From NCBI RefSeq assembly GCF_042667405.1, contig NZ_JBHVAL010000011.1:62001-126000 (forward strand): a stretch of DNA of 64,000 nt. The letters are read 5' to 3'. The notes below the pieces were generated by a model that made no database searches, had not been told where the DNA came from, and saw only the letters and a list, made by a program, of their open reading frames with translations. Position 1 is the stretch's first letter. The number at the start of each line of letters is the position of its first letter. Origin of the DNA: Arthrobacter sp042667405 (GTDB lineage Bacteria; Actinomycetota; Actinomycetes; Actinomycetales; Micrococcaceae). Of this stretch, positions 43,275 through 51,389 are shown piece by piece. A program made the position numbers and the translations under genes.

Positions 43275-43385
43275 GTCGCGGCGTGCCTCTGCGACCCACT
43301 TTGCAGGCTCTCGGGACGGGACACGCCGGTGCTTACGGAGTGTCGGGCGGCCCAAGGCGGCAAAGTAGGTGGCGACGGTACGCCC
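43275..43385. repeat. MITE/REP-like palindromic element, copy A
   Basis: About 110 bases with imperfect terminal inverted repeats: GACCCACTTTGC near 43293 against GCAAAGTAGGTGGC near 43360. The next copy lies exactly 161 bases on. An inner GGGACAC/GTGTCGGG pair lets the whole unit fold as a long hairpin. No open reading frame of note lies inside, so it would be a non-autonomous element. Confidence 0.75.
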
Positions 43386-43435
43386 AGGCGCCGCCCGCGG
43401 AAGGCTCGACGTCGGGCCCCCACCCAAGTGCCGCC

Positions 43436-43546
43436 GTCGGTATGTGCCGCTGCGACCCACTTTGTGCCCGCTCAGGAGGGGACACACTGCTGATGGCGGC
43501 GTGTCGGGCTGCCCACGGCGGCAAAGTAGGTGGCGGCGGCACACTC
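43436..43546. repeat. MITE/REP-like palindromic element, copy B
   Basis: Second copy of the element at 43275-43385. TGCGACCCACTTTG (43451-43464) and GGCAAAGTAGGTGGCG (from 43520) match copy A nearly base for base, while the middle differs, as expected if only the palindromic ends are kept. Both copies are in the same orientation. Confidence 0.75.
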
Positions 43547-43600
43547 CATCGGCCCCGCCCCACCCAAAAACGCGCGAAGCCGAAACCGGGCGGGCACAAA

Positions 43601-43682
43601 GAAGGACGGCGGGTATCGCGAAAGCGGCATCAAATCGACGAGGTACGAGGAGATAGCCGCCGAGCGATGCCCGCCGTCCTTC
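43601..43682. ncRNA. nested hairpin element E1 between femX-like gene and glpX
   Basis: Outer arms of 19 bases (43601-43619 and 43664-43682, one T-G mismatch) enclose an internal loop (GAAA on the left, CGA on the right), an inner stem GCGGC/GCCGC (43624-43628, 43656-43660) and a 27-base apical loop with CAAATCGACGAGGTACGAG then TA. The element at 52854-52930 repeats this plan with different stem sequence. It may be a bidirectional terminator or a structured RNA. The minus-strand copy is followed by TTTG only. Confidence 0.55.
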
Positions 43683-43699
43683 AGTTGGTACGTAGGTGT

Positions 43700-44737
43700 T
43701 TAGGCCTTGCGCGCGTACGTCTCCCACTTGGATGCGTGGTGCTCAGCATCGACGAAACGCACCGTGCCCGACTTCGAGCGCATCACGATGGACTGCGTCA
43801 GGACGCGGTCCTTCTGGTAGCGAACGCCGCGCAAGAGGTCGCCGTCGGTGATGCCGGTGGCCGCGAAGTAGCAGTTGTCCGAGGTAACGAGGTCGTTGGT
43901 GGACAGGACGCGGTCGAGGTCGTGTCCGGCGTCGATCGCCTTCTGCTTCTCTTCGTCCGACGTCGGCCAGAGGCGGCCCTGGATGACGCCACCAAGGGAC
44001 TTGATGGCGCACGCTGCAACGATGCCTTCAGGCGTACCGCCGATGCCCATAAGGGCGTCGACGCCGGTGCCCGATCGTGCCGCGGCGATGGCGCCTGCGA
44101 CGTCGCCGTCCATGATGAACTTGGTGCGCGCACCTGCTTCGCGAATCTCTTCGACCAGCGGACGGTGGCGGTCACGGTCAAGGATCATGACGTTGAGCTG
44201 GTTGACCTTGACGCCCTTGGCTTTGGCGATCAGGTGCAGGTTCTGCTTGACGGGCAGGCGAAGGTCCACCATGTCGGCAGCTTCGGGCCCCGTGACGAGC
44301 TTCTCCATGTAGAAGACAGCCGAGGGGTCGAACATGGAGCCACGCTCGGCTACTGCCAGCACAGCCAGGGCGTTGTTGATGCCCAGCGCGGTGAGGCGGG
44401 TTCCATCGATGGGGTCGACTGCAACGTCACACTCGGGACCAGTGCCGTCGCCAACCTGTTCGCCGTTGAACAGCATGGGGGCTTCGTCCTTTTCGCCTTC
44501 ACCAATCACCACGACGCCATTGAAGTGGACGGTGTGAAGGAACGAACGCATGGCGTCGACGGCGGCGCCGTCTGCTTTGTTCTTGTCGCCGAAACCAACC
44601 CAGTGGCCACCGGCAATAGCCGCGGCCTCGGTGACTCGGACGAGTTCAAGCGCAAGGTTGCGGTCGGGTTCGTCGATGCCGACGGCGAGCGACGGCGAAA
44701 TCGTGGAATACTGCTGGGTCATTGGTGCAGGAGACAC
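43700..44737 (-). CDS. glpX: class II fructose-1,6-bisphosphatase
   Basis: GlpX-type FBPase, 345 residues, the gluconeogenic phosphatase of most actinobacteria. Motifs are RVTEAAAIAGGHWVGFGDKNKADGAA, the metal-site VIGEGEKDEAP, VDPIDGTRL and MGIGGTPEG. The GTG at 44737 is chosen because AGAGG stands five bases upstream. The ATG at 44722, five codons later, lacks a ribosome site but is nearer the conserved start. It is convergent with the FemABX gene across element E1. Confidence 0.95.
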   Translation of the reverse strand: MSPAPMTQQYSTISPSLAVGIDEPDRNLALELVRVTEAAAIAGGHWVGFGDKNKADGAAVDAMRSFLHTVHFNGVVVIGEGEKDEAPMLFNGEQVGDGTGPECDVAVDPIDGTRLTALGINNALAVLAVAERGSMFDPSAVFYMEKLVTGPEAADMVDLRLPVKQNLHLIAKAKGVKVNQLNVMILDRDRHRPLVEEIREAGARTKFIMDGDVAGAIAAARSGTGVDALMGIGGTPEGIVAACAIKSLGGVIQGRLWPTSDEEKQKAIDAGHDLDRVLSTNDLVTSDNCYFAATGITDGDLLRGVRYQKDRVLTQSIVMRSKSGTVRFVDAEHHASKWETYARKA

Positions 44738-44923
44738 TTGAACCTCTTCTTCGAGTGACGATTCACGGGACCGGACAAGGTTGCACAAAGGCAACCCGGG
44801 GTTCCTCTACCAACGATCATAGTCGCCACGTCCACTGAGGGTGGTTGAATGACCACCGGCCGCAATACCGTTGGTGAGATTGCCCGATGTGTGTTCCCCG
44901 CCCCGATAAGGGATCATTGAGGG

Positions 44924-45631
44924 GTGAGTGAAACGCAGGACAAGCCCGCCACCGGTCAGCAACCGGAAGCTGCTGTGGCTGACCCCATCAACGCCCAGGA
45001 AGCCCCCTTCAAGCCCGTGATCGCGGCGAAAGCTGCCAAACGGGCCAACGCCTCCGTCATTGGCATGGTCATCGCCCTTCTGGTCTGCGTACTGGCTTTC
45101 CTTCCCATCGTATTGATGAATCCCGCACCCAAGGGCGAGGGCTTCCGGCCAGCCATCGACGTGGCCTCCATCGCCAAAAACGCCGAAGGTGTGGCGGGAT
45201 TCACACCCGTGACGCCGGATACCGGCGACACATTCCACCCGAACTACGCCCGCTGGGAGTCGGGAAGCGGAACGGGCGTCCCCACCTGGGAGGTTGGTTT
45301 CCTCACTCCCAAGGAAGGCTTCATTGGACTCACCCAGACCAATAAAGCCAATCCCACCTGGACCCTGCAACAGACCGGCAACCTCCCGGTGACCGGTACC
45401 CGCAATGCCGGCGGGCAGGATTGGGAACTGCGCGACTCCGGCAAGGAAAAGCGCAGCATGGTCCTTGAGTACAAGGGCACCACCATCATCCTGAGCGGCA
45501 CGGCAAGTCTTGAGGAATTCGCGACGCTGGCCGCCGCCGTCGTGAAGTCCGCTGACAAGGCCACAGCGGCCGCGTCACCATCGGCTCAAAGCAGCGCAAC
45601 AGTTTCACAGCCAGCAACGCCTGCACCGTAA
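44924..45631 (+). CDS. DUF4245 domain-containing membrane protein
   Basis: An actinobacterial protein of 235 residues with a single transmembrane segment (about 44-66), a cytoplasmic head and an exported DUF4245 domain (about 70-215). Conserved parts include LPIVLMNPAP, YARWESG and the strand-rich LPVTGTRNAGGQDWELRD. The tail is Ala/Ser/Thr-rich. The function is unknown. The GTG at 44924 has GATCAT six bases upstream and no clear ribosome site. It is divergent from glpX, a frequent neighbour in actinobacteria, and is followed by the carbonic anhydrase gene. Confidence 0.88.
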   Translation: MSETQDKPATGQQPEAAVADPINAQEAPFKPVIAAKAAKRANASVIGMVIALLVCVLAFLPIVLMNPAPKGEGFRPAIDVASIAKNAEGVAGFTPVTPDTGDTFHPNYARWESGSGTGVPTWEVGFLTPKEGFIGLTQTNKANPTWTLQQTGNLPVTGTRNAGGQDWELRDSGKEKRSMVLEYKGTTIILSGTASLEEFATLAAAVVKSADKATAAASPSAQSSATVSQPATPAP

Positions 45632-45634
45632 AGT
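45629..45634 (+). promoter_or_regulatory. -10 box for leaderless carbonic anhydrase gene
   Basis: TAAAGT overlaps the stop of the DUF4245 gene and lies six bases before the GTG at 45641, so the anhydrase may have its own leaderless transcript. Confidence 0.45.
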
Positions 45635-45640
45635 AATAAG

Positions 45641-46255
45641 GTGCCTACTAAACTGACTCCAGCCCTGGCCTGGCAACGCCTCCGCGAGGGCAATGAACGA
45701 TTTGTTTCCGGCGAATCCCGGCATCCAAACCAGGATGCCTCCCGCCGCTCGTCCCTGCTCGAGGGCCAGAACCCCTTCGCCGTGATCTTCGGCTGCGCGG
45801 ATTCACGCCTGGCCGCAGAGATCATCTTCGACCTCGGTCTGGGCGATGCCTTCGTGGTGCGCACGGCCGGTCAGGTGATCGATGACGCCGTCCTGGGTTC
45901 GCTCGAGTACAGCATCAGCGAACTCAAGGTTCCCCTGATCGCCATCCTGGGCCACGACAGCTGCGGCGCCGTGACTGCCACCAAGGGCGCAGTGGAAACC
46001 GGCGAAATGCCGCCGGGCTTCATCCGCGACCTGGTCGAGCGCATCACCCCTTCGGTCCTCACCGCCAAGCGCAACGGTCAGGAGGACGTCAACGACATGG
46101 TGGTGGAACACGTCAAGCAAACTGCAGAACGGCTTGCAGACAGCTCACGTGTGATTTCCGACGCCATTGAGGATGGCCGCGTGGCTGTCATCGGTCTCTC
46201 CTACAAACTCGGCGAGGGCCAAGCTGCCCTTGTTTCCGCGATCGGCGAGCTCTAG
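45641..46255 (+). CDS. beta-carbonic anhydrase
   Basis: A zinc enzyme of 204 residues that interconverts CO2 and bicarbonate. Zinc ligands C52, H105 and C108 and the Asp54-Arg56 dyad are present in GCADSR and GHDSCGAV, the beta-class signature. Bicarbonate is used by PurK nearby and by carboxylases, but no direct link is shown. The GTG at 45641 fits the -10 spacing. A perfect hairpin follows the stop. Confidence 0.95.
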   Translation: MPTKLTPALAWQRLREGNERFVSGESRHPNQDASRRSSLLEGQNPFAVIFGCADSRLAAEIIFDLGLGDAFVVRTAGQVIDDAVLGSLEYSISELKVPLIAILGHDSCGAVTATKGAVETGEMPPGFIRDLVERITPSVLTAKRNGQEDVNDMVVEHVKQTAERLADSSRVISDAIEDGRVAVIGLSYKLGEGQAALVSAIGEL

Positions 46256-46260
46256 GAAGC

Positions 46261-46288
46261 CGTGCCCCGGCCACCTGGCCGGGGCACG
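46261..46288 (+). terminator. hairpin after carbonic anhydrase gene
   Basis: CGTGCCCCGGCC (46261-46272) pairs perfectly with GGCCGGGGCACG (46277-46288) around ACCT. It lies six bases past the stop. No T-run follows directly; a short TTTT comes 17 bases later. Confidence 0.6.
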
Positions 46289-46330
46289 TAGCACTCCCCT
46301 GCGGGTTTTCTGTGCGGCGCCCAATCGCCA

Positions 46331-46336
46331 TAAGCT
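46331..46336 (+). promoter_or_regulatory. -10 box for leaderless fumC
   Basis: TAAGCT lies six bases before the ATG at 46343, and no Shine-Dalgarno is present. Confidence 0.5.
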
Positions 46337-46342
46337 AGCCCC

Positions 46343-47770
46343 ATGACTTCCACCACTGAGTTCCGTATTGAACATGACACGATGGGCGAAGTTCGCGTCC
46401 CCGTGAACGCCCTGTACCGCGCCCAGACGCAGCGTGCTGTGGAGAACTTCCCCATCTCCGGCAAGACGCTTGAGCGCACCCACATTGAAGCCCTTGCCCG
46501 GGTGAAGAAGGCAGCCGCATTGGCGAACGCTGAGCTGGGGGTGCTCGATGGCGAGCTCGCCGAGGCCATCGCCGCAGCAGCCGATGAGGTTGCAACCGGC
46601 AAGTACGACGGCGACTTCCCGATTGACGTCTTCCAGACCGGCTCGGGCACGTCCTCCAACATGAACACCAACGAGGTCATCGCCGAGTTGGCTTCCCGCG
46701 CCCTCTCCGCTGCCGGCAGCGACAAGGTGGTCCACCCCAACGACCACGTCAACGCTTCGCAGTCCTCCAACGACGTCTTCCCGACGTCCGTCCACGTTGC
46801 CGCCACCTCGGCCCTGATCAACGACCTGATCCCGGCCCTTGAGTACCTGGCAGCTTCATTGGACCGCAAGGCCGTGGAGTTCAAGGACGTCGTCAAGTCC
46901 GGCCGTACGCACCTCATGGATGCCACGCCGGTCACCCTCGGCCAGGAATTCGGCGGCTACGCAGCACAGGTGCGCTACGGCATTGAGCGCATCAACGCAG
47001 CCCTCCCCCGCGTTGCCGAAGTTCCCCTTGGTGGCACCGCCGTCGGTACCGGCATCAACACCCCGGCCGGCTTCCCGGAGCGCGTCATCGAACTTCTCGC
47101 AGCCGACACCGGCCTTCCGCTGACCGAAGCCCGCGACCACTTCGAGGCCCAGGCCAACCGCGACGGCCTCATCGAAGGCTCCAGCCAGCTGCGCAACATC
47201 GCGATCTCCTTCATGAAGATCAACAACGACCTCCGCTGGATGGGTTCCGGCCCCAACACCGGCCTCGGCGAAATCGCCATCCCCGACCTGCAGCCGGGCT
47301 CCTCGATCATGCCCGGCAAGGTCAACCCGGTCATCTGCGAAGCGTCCATCATGGTCTGCGCCCAGGTCATCGGCAACGACACCGCCATCGCCTGGTCCGG
47401 CACCAACGGCGCCTTCGAGCTCAACGTCGGCATCCCCGTCATGGCCGCCAACCTGCTCGAGTCCATCCGCCTGCTGGCCAACACCAGCCGCGTCATGGCC
47501 GACAAGATGATCGACGGCATCACCGCGAACGTTGAGCGTGCCCGCTTCCTGGCCGAGGCTTCCCCGTCCATCGTGACCCCGCTGAACAAGTACATCGGCT
47601 ACGAGAACGCTGCCAAGATCGCCAAGATCGCCGTCAAGGAAGGCCTGACCATCCGCCAGGCCACCGAGAAGCTCGGCTTCGTCGGTGAAGGCGAAGGCAA
47701 GGTTTCCGAGGCCGACCTCGACAAGGCCCTCGACGTCACCACCATGACGTCCCCGGCCCACAAGGCCTAG
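46343..47770 (+). CDS. fumC: fumarate hydratase, class II
   Basis: The TCA-cycle enzyme that hydrates fumarate to malate, 475 residues, with no iron-sulfur cluster. The family signature GSSIMPGKVNPV is near residues 315-327, and SGSGTSSNMNTNEV, NDHVNASQSSNDVFPT and GRTHLMDATPV are conserved active-site regions. Codon use is strongly biased to C-ending codons, typical of high expression. The ATG at 46343 fits a leaderless transcript. A strong terminator follows. Confidence 0.97.
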   Translation: MTSTTEFRIEHDTMGEVRVPVNALYRAQTQRAVENFPISGKTLERTHIEALARVKKAAALANAELGVLDGELAEAIAAAADEVATGKYDGDFPIDVFQTGSGTSSNMNTNEVIAELASRALSAAGSDKVVHPNDHVNASQSSNDVFPTSVHVAATSALINDLIPALEYLAASLDRKAVEFKDVVKSGRTHLMDATPVTLGQEFGGYAAQVRYGIERINAALPRVAEVPLGGTAVGTGINTPAGFPERVIELLAADTGLPLTEARDHFEAQANRDGLIEGSSQLRNIAISFMKINNDLRWMGSGPNTGLGEIAIPDLQPGSSIMPGKVNPVICEASIMVCAQVIGNDTAIAWSGTNGAFELNVGIPVMAANLLESIRLLANTSRVMADKMIDGITANVERARFLAEASPSIVTPLNKYIGYENAAKIAKIAVKEGLTIRQATEKLGFVGEGEGKVSEADLDKALDVTTMTSPAHKA

Positions 47771-47791
47771 CACTGGATTAACCGCCAAAGC

Positions 47792-47852
47792 ACGACGACG
47801 GCCGGTACCTCCCACGCGGAAGGTGCCGGCCGTCGTCGTACCCGGAGTTTTT
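47792..47852 (+). terminator. rho-independent terminator of fumC
   Basis: Arms of 19 bases at 47792-47810 and 47821-47839 pair with one T-G mismatch around ten bases. TTTTT follows at 47848-47852, 22 bases past the fumC stop at most. Confidence 0.9.
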
Positions 47853-47915
47853 GTACACCTAACGCCCTTAAGAAGCCTCTTTAAGGTCATTAGCTGTACG
47901 AAAACTCCACGGTGA

Positions 47916-47971
47916 TTTTGCACTTTTGGGACTATGGTGCAAAACTTTACTCTGTGACTAATAGTGCAAAT
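47916..47971 (+). promoter_or_regulatory. candidate TetR operator: three GTGCAAA half-sites
   Basis: TTTTGCAC (47916-47923) and GTGCAAAA (47937-47944) form a perfect 8-base inverted repeat spaced by 13 bases. A third half-site GTGCAAAT stands at 47964-47971, 27 bases on. The array surrounds the GTG start of the TetR gene, as expected for an autoregulated repressor that also controls the coupled MFS gene. Confidence 0.7.
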
Positions 47972-48640
47972 TTCGACGGCGGCCTCCGCGAGCGCAAGCG
48001 GGCGGCGACGCGGACGGCGATCACCGCCGTCGCGCGTTCCTTTACCGCTGCCCGCGGCCTGAACGGTTTCACCGTGGAGGAAGTCTGCGAAGAGGCCGGG
48101 ATCTCGCGCCGGACCTTCTTCAACTACTTCCATACCAAGGAAGACGCCGTGATCGGTTCGTTCTCGGATGAACTTCCCGAGGACGTGCTGGAGGCCTTCA
48201 ACGAGAACCCGTCCCGCACACCCGGCAGCATCTCGGGCACCCTCCTGGCAGCGCTGCACGTCCTTACGGTGACTTTGATGGAGCGTTCCTCCATCAGCCG
48301 CACGGAAGTCCAGCAGTTCATTGCCGCCGTTACGGCCGAGCCTCAACTTCTTGCACGGCTCACGGTTGAAGGGGAGGCCCGGGAGCGGCAATTCGCCGCA
48401 CTGGTGGCCGCCCGCGAAGGACTGGACCCCGAACACCCCGAAGTCATGACAGCAACAGTGTTGTTCGGGGCGGTTTCGAAGAAGACGGCCCAGCAGTTCT
48501 TCTCAGAGGACAACACACGCAGTTACCGCGGGATCCTCGAACAAAACCTCAATGCCGCGCGGAAACTCTTTGCCCAGCCGCTGGCCACGAACCACCAACT
48601 GGGCAACAACCCCCTTGAAACCCCGAAGGACCCCGCATGA
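47954..48640 (+). CDS. TetR-family transcriptional regulator
   Basis: A protein of 228 residues with an N-terminal helix-turn-helix (about 12-60) seen in TRTAITAVARSFTAARGLNGFTVEEVCEEAGISRRTFFNYF with the closing FxNYF typical of TetR. The C-terminal ligand domain is variable, so the inducer is unknown. The GTG at 47954 places the half-site array around the start; an upstream GTG (47912) would translate the operator. The stop overlaps the MFS start as ATGA, so it probably represses the efflux gene and itself. Confidence 0.92.
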   Translation: MTNSANFDGGLRERKRAATRTAITAVARSFTAARGLNGFTVEEVCEEAGISRRTFFNYFHTKEDAVIGSFSDELPEDVLEAFNENPSRTPGSISGTLLAALHVLTVTLMERSSISRTEVQQFIAAVTAEPQLLARLTVEGEARERQFAALVAAREGLDPEHPEVMTATVLFGAVSKKTAQQFFSEDNTRSYRGILEQNLNAARKLFAQPLATNHQLGNNPLETPKDPA

Positions 48641-50232
48641 GTACACTCCCGAAGGCAGCAGAACCCCTGCTGCTGACCCAGAAACGAATCTGGATCATCT
48701 TCTCGGCGCTGATCGCAGGCATGCTGCTGTCCAGCCTCGACCAAACCATCGTTTCCACGGCAATGCCGACCATCGTCGGAAAGCTTGGCGGCGTGGAACA
48801 CCAGGCCTGGATCACCACGGCCTACCTGCTGGCCACCACCATCGTCATGCCCATCTACGGCAAGTTCGGCGACATCCTTGGCCGGCGCAACCTGTTCCTC
48901 GTGGCCATCGCACTCTTTACGTTGGCATCCGTCGGCTGTGCTTTTGCCACCGATTTCTGGGGCTTTGTGATCTTCCGTGCCATCCAGGGCCTGGGCGGCG
49001 GTGGCCTCATGATCCTCTCGCAAGCCATCATCGCCGACATTGTTCCGGCCAAGGAGCGCGGCAAGTACATGGGCCCCCTGGGCGCCATCTTCGGCCTCTC
49101 GGCTGTAGCCGGTCCCCTGCTGGGTGGCTTCTTCGTTGACCACCTCACGTGGGAATGGGCGTTCTACATCAACATCCCCATTGGCATCGCTGCATTCATC
49201 ACGGCGTGGTTCACCCTGACCCTGCCGAACAAGAAGGCCGAAAAGAAGATCGACATCCTGGGCGTCATCTTCCTCTCCGCAGCCACCACCTGCCTCATCT
49301 TCTTCACGGACTTCGGCGGCAAAAAGGACGAAGGCTGGGATTCTCCCCTCACGTGGGCCTTTGGCGCCGGCATGGTCCTCGCCGCTTTCGCCTTTGTCAT
49401 GGCAGAGCGCCGTGCCGAGGACCCCATCATTCCGCTGAGCCTGTTCAAGAATCCCATTTTCATCAACGCCACAGCCATCGGCTTCACGCTGGGCCTGGGC
49501 ATGTTCGCAGCCATCGCGTTCGTGCCTACGTTCCTGCAGATGTCCTCGGGGACGTCCGCCGCCGAGTCAGGCCTGCTGATGCTCCCGATGATGGTGGGGC
49601 TCATGGGCACCTCGATCTTCTCCGGTATCCGGATCTCCAAGACGGGCAAGTACAAGCTGTACCCGATCATGGGCGCTGCCCTGACCATCCTGGCCATGCT
49701 CTGGCTGACCACCTTGACCGCGGAGACGCCGATCTGGATGATCTGCGTGCAGCTGTTCATCTTCGGTGCAGGGCTCGGCCTGATCATGCAGGTGATCGTG
49801 TTGGTGGTGCAGAACTCCGTACCGGCAGACCAGATCGGCACAGCAACGAGCACCAACAACTACTTCCGCGAAGTGGGTGCCTCCCTGGGCGTCGCCGTCT
49901 TTGGCTCCATTTTCACCAACCGCCTGGCCGAGTCGCTCACCAAAGCCTTCACCGGCGCAGGGGCATCGGCCGAGCAAGCGTCACAGTCCACCAGCACCCT
50001 GGACCCGCAGGCATTGGCACAACTCCCGGAGCAGCTGCGGGACGCGATCGTGAACGCCTACGCCGACTCCCTTGCGCCGGTGTTCTGGTATTTGGTGCCG
50101 TTCATCGCCATCGCGCTGATCCTGGCCATCACTTTGAAGCAGATCCCGCTCTCCGACACCGCCGGAATGGTGGCCCGCGGTGAGGCCATCGGCGGTGCCG
50201 AAGCCGAAGAACTCGAAGCGGCCCGCCGCTAG
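48637..50232 (+). CDS. MFS drug transporter, DHA2 (EmrB/QacA) family
   Basis: A proton-driven efflux protein of 531 residues with 14 predicted transmembrane helices. Motif C-like SSLDQTIVSTAMPTI in helix 1, motif A GKFGDILGRRN between helices 2 and 3, and RAIQGLGGGG are characteristic of DHA2 multidrug exporters. Substrates cannot be told. It starts inside the stop of the TetR gene (ATGA) and is presumably under its control. It ends 5 bases from the convergent NUDIX gene, with no terminator seen. Confidence 0.94.
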   Translation: MSTLPKAAEPLLLTQKRIWIIFSALIAGMLLSSLDQTIVSTAMPTIVGKLGGVEHQAWITTAYLLATTIVMPIYGKFGDILGRRNLFLVAIALFTLASVGCAFATDFWGFVIFRAIQGLGGGGLMILSQAIIADIVPAKERGKYMGPLGAIFGLSAVAGPLLGGFFVDHLTWEWAFYINIPIGIAAFITAWFTLTLPNKKAEKKIDILGVIFLSAATTCLIFFTDFGGKKDEGWDSPLTWAFGAGMVLAAFAFVMAERRAEDPIIPLSLFKNPIFINATAIGFTLGLGMFAAIAFVPTFLQMSSGTSAAESGLLMLPMMVGLMGTSIFSGIRISKTGKYKLYPIMGAALTILAMLWLTTLTAETPIWMICVQLFIFGAGLGLIMQVIVLVVQNSVPADQIGTATSTNNYFREVGASLGVAVFGSIFTNRLAESLTKAFTGAGASAEQASQSTSTLDPQALAQLPEQLRDAIVNAYADSLAPVFWYLVPFIAIALILAITLKQIPLSDTAGMVARGEAIGGAEAEELEAARR

Positions 50233-50237
50233 GCTGG

Positions 50238-50711
50238 CTACTCAGTCTGGTATGCCACGGGGCCCTCGGGCTCCGTGGCGAGCCGGATGGCTTCAAGGTT
50301 TCCCGCACTCATTTCGGGAAGATCGTCCAGGGCGAACCAGCCCACCGCAAGGGATTCGTCGTCGTTGACCCTGGCGTCTCCGGAGACGTACCTGCAGCGG
50401 AAGATGATATCCAGGAAGTCGCAGACGTCACCGTTCGGGAAGGTCACCGGGCCTACGACGCCGACGCCGACGATCCGCTCTGTTTCTGCCACCACCGCCG
50501 TTTCCTCGAAGATTTCGCGCACCAACCCCGGTGCCGGATGCTCCCCCGGTTCCAGCATTCCGGTAATGAGGGCCCAGTGTCCGTTGTCGGCGCGTTGGCC
50601 CAGCAGGACCCTGCCTTCGTCGTCGAAGACCACGCCTCGGACGGCCGGAAGCCACAGGGGGTCGTGTCCGATCTTCTCCCGCAGTTTCAGCACGAAATCA
50701 GGTGCACCCAT
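50238..50711 (-). CDS. NUDIX hydrolase
   Basis: A protein of 157 residues with a full Nudix box, GMLEPGEHPAPGLVREIFEE plus T-A-V (about residues 50-72), that binds Mg2+ for pyrophosphate hydrolysis. The surrounding VRGVVFDDEGRVLLGQRADNGHWALI is typical of housecleaning or NAD/ADP-ribose type enzymes. The substrate is unknown. The ATG at 50711 has AAGGA 11 bases upstream and a TTATAA box just before that. Confidence 0.92.
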   Translation of the reverse strand: MGAPDFVLKLREKIGHDPLWLPAVRGVVFDDEGRVLLGQRADNGHWALITGMLEPGEHPAPGLVREIFEETAVVAETERIVGVGVVGPVTFPNGDVCDFLDIIFRCRYVSGDARVNDDESLAVGWFALDDLPEMSAGNLEAIRLATEPEGPVAYQTE

Positions 50712-50776
50712 GGGTCAGCGTTCCTTATAAGAATTCTCGATCGTGCCGCTGTTGCAGCCTTGCTGACAGGCTAGCC

Positions 50777-51328
50777 TCATGCGGGCAGCAGCACCATTGC
50801 AGCGGCTGCACCGGCGAGCATGAAGGGACCAAACGGGATCGCCGAGCGCAGCGTCCCCCGGCGCGCGGCCAGGACTACCAGGCTCCACAGCCCGCCCAGG
50901 AGGAACGCCGCGAAGGTGCCCGCGAAGACATGGCTCCAGCCGAGGTAGCCGAGATACAGCCCCAGCACTCCGGCCAGCTTCACATCGCCAAAGCCCATCC
51001 CGGGCGGATGGATGAACCGCAGCAGGAAATAGAAGGACCACAGAACCGCGCCCCCAGCTATTACCGCCAGTCCCGGCACCCCGAACAGCGCCGCAGAGGC
51101 CGCATTGCCCGTTCCCGCCCCCGAGGCAGCCACGGATATGGCTGCCGCCAGCAACAGCACGCCCGCCCCACCGTACGACGGAAGCACGATCCGGTTCGGC
51201 AGCAAGTGGCTTCGAATGTCGATGATGGTGAGCCGGACAGCCATCACCACGAAGTACAGGCAGGCAGCAGCCAGTAGCCAGAAGCCCACGGGACTGGCTG
51301 TCCATAGCTCTGAGAGTCGACGGATCAC
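50777..51328 (-). CDS. A24 family prepilin peptidase (TadV/CpaA-like)
   Basis: A membrane aspartyl protease of 183 residues with about six helices and no N-terminal methyltransferase domain. The two catalytic aspartates are D37 in IIDIRSHLLPN and D115 in GFGDVK. It would cleave type IV or Tad pilin leaders; no pilin or pilus gene lies in this window. The GTG at 51328 has TAGCAT six bases upstream and no ribosome site. Confidence 0.93.
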   Translation of the reverse strand: MIRRLSELWTASPVGFWLLAAACLYFVVMAVRLTIIDIRSHLLPNRIVLPSYGGAGVLLLAAAISVAASGAGTGNAASAALFGVPGLAVIAGGAVLWSFYFLLRFIHPPGMGFGDVKLAGVLGLYLGYLGWSHVFAGTFAAFLLGGLWSLVVLAARRGTLRSAIPFGPFMLAGAAAAMVLLPA

Positions 51329-51334
51329 CTTCGG

Positions 51335-51340
51335 ATGCTA
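51335..51340 (-). promoter_or_regulatory. -10 box for leaderless prepilin peptidase gene
   Basis: The minus-strand TAGCAT is six bases before the GTG at 51328. The divergent gene at 51390 has the same arrangement. Confidence 0.5.
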
Positions 51341-51377
51341 TCCCGATTTGTCCGTCCAGCCCGCTTGAACGCATGGG

Positions 51378-51383
51378 TAAACT
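51378..51383 (+). promoter_or_regulatory. -10 box for the hypothetical gene at 51390
   Basis: TAAACT lies six bases before the ATG at 51390. A GTG at 51384 would fall between the box and the expected transcript start, so ATG is preferred. Confidence 0.55.
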
Positions 51384-51389
51384 GTGGAT

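Noticed and set aside
43254..43727. Open frame of 157 codons across the palindromic repeats
   Set aside because: It exists only because of GC-rich repeats, it crosses element E1 and the glpX end, and the two repeat copies fall in different codon positions (offset 161 is not a multiple of three).
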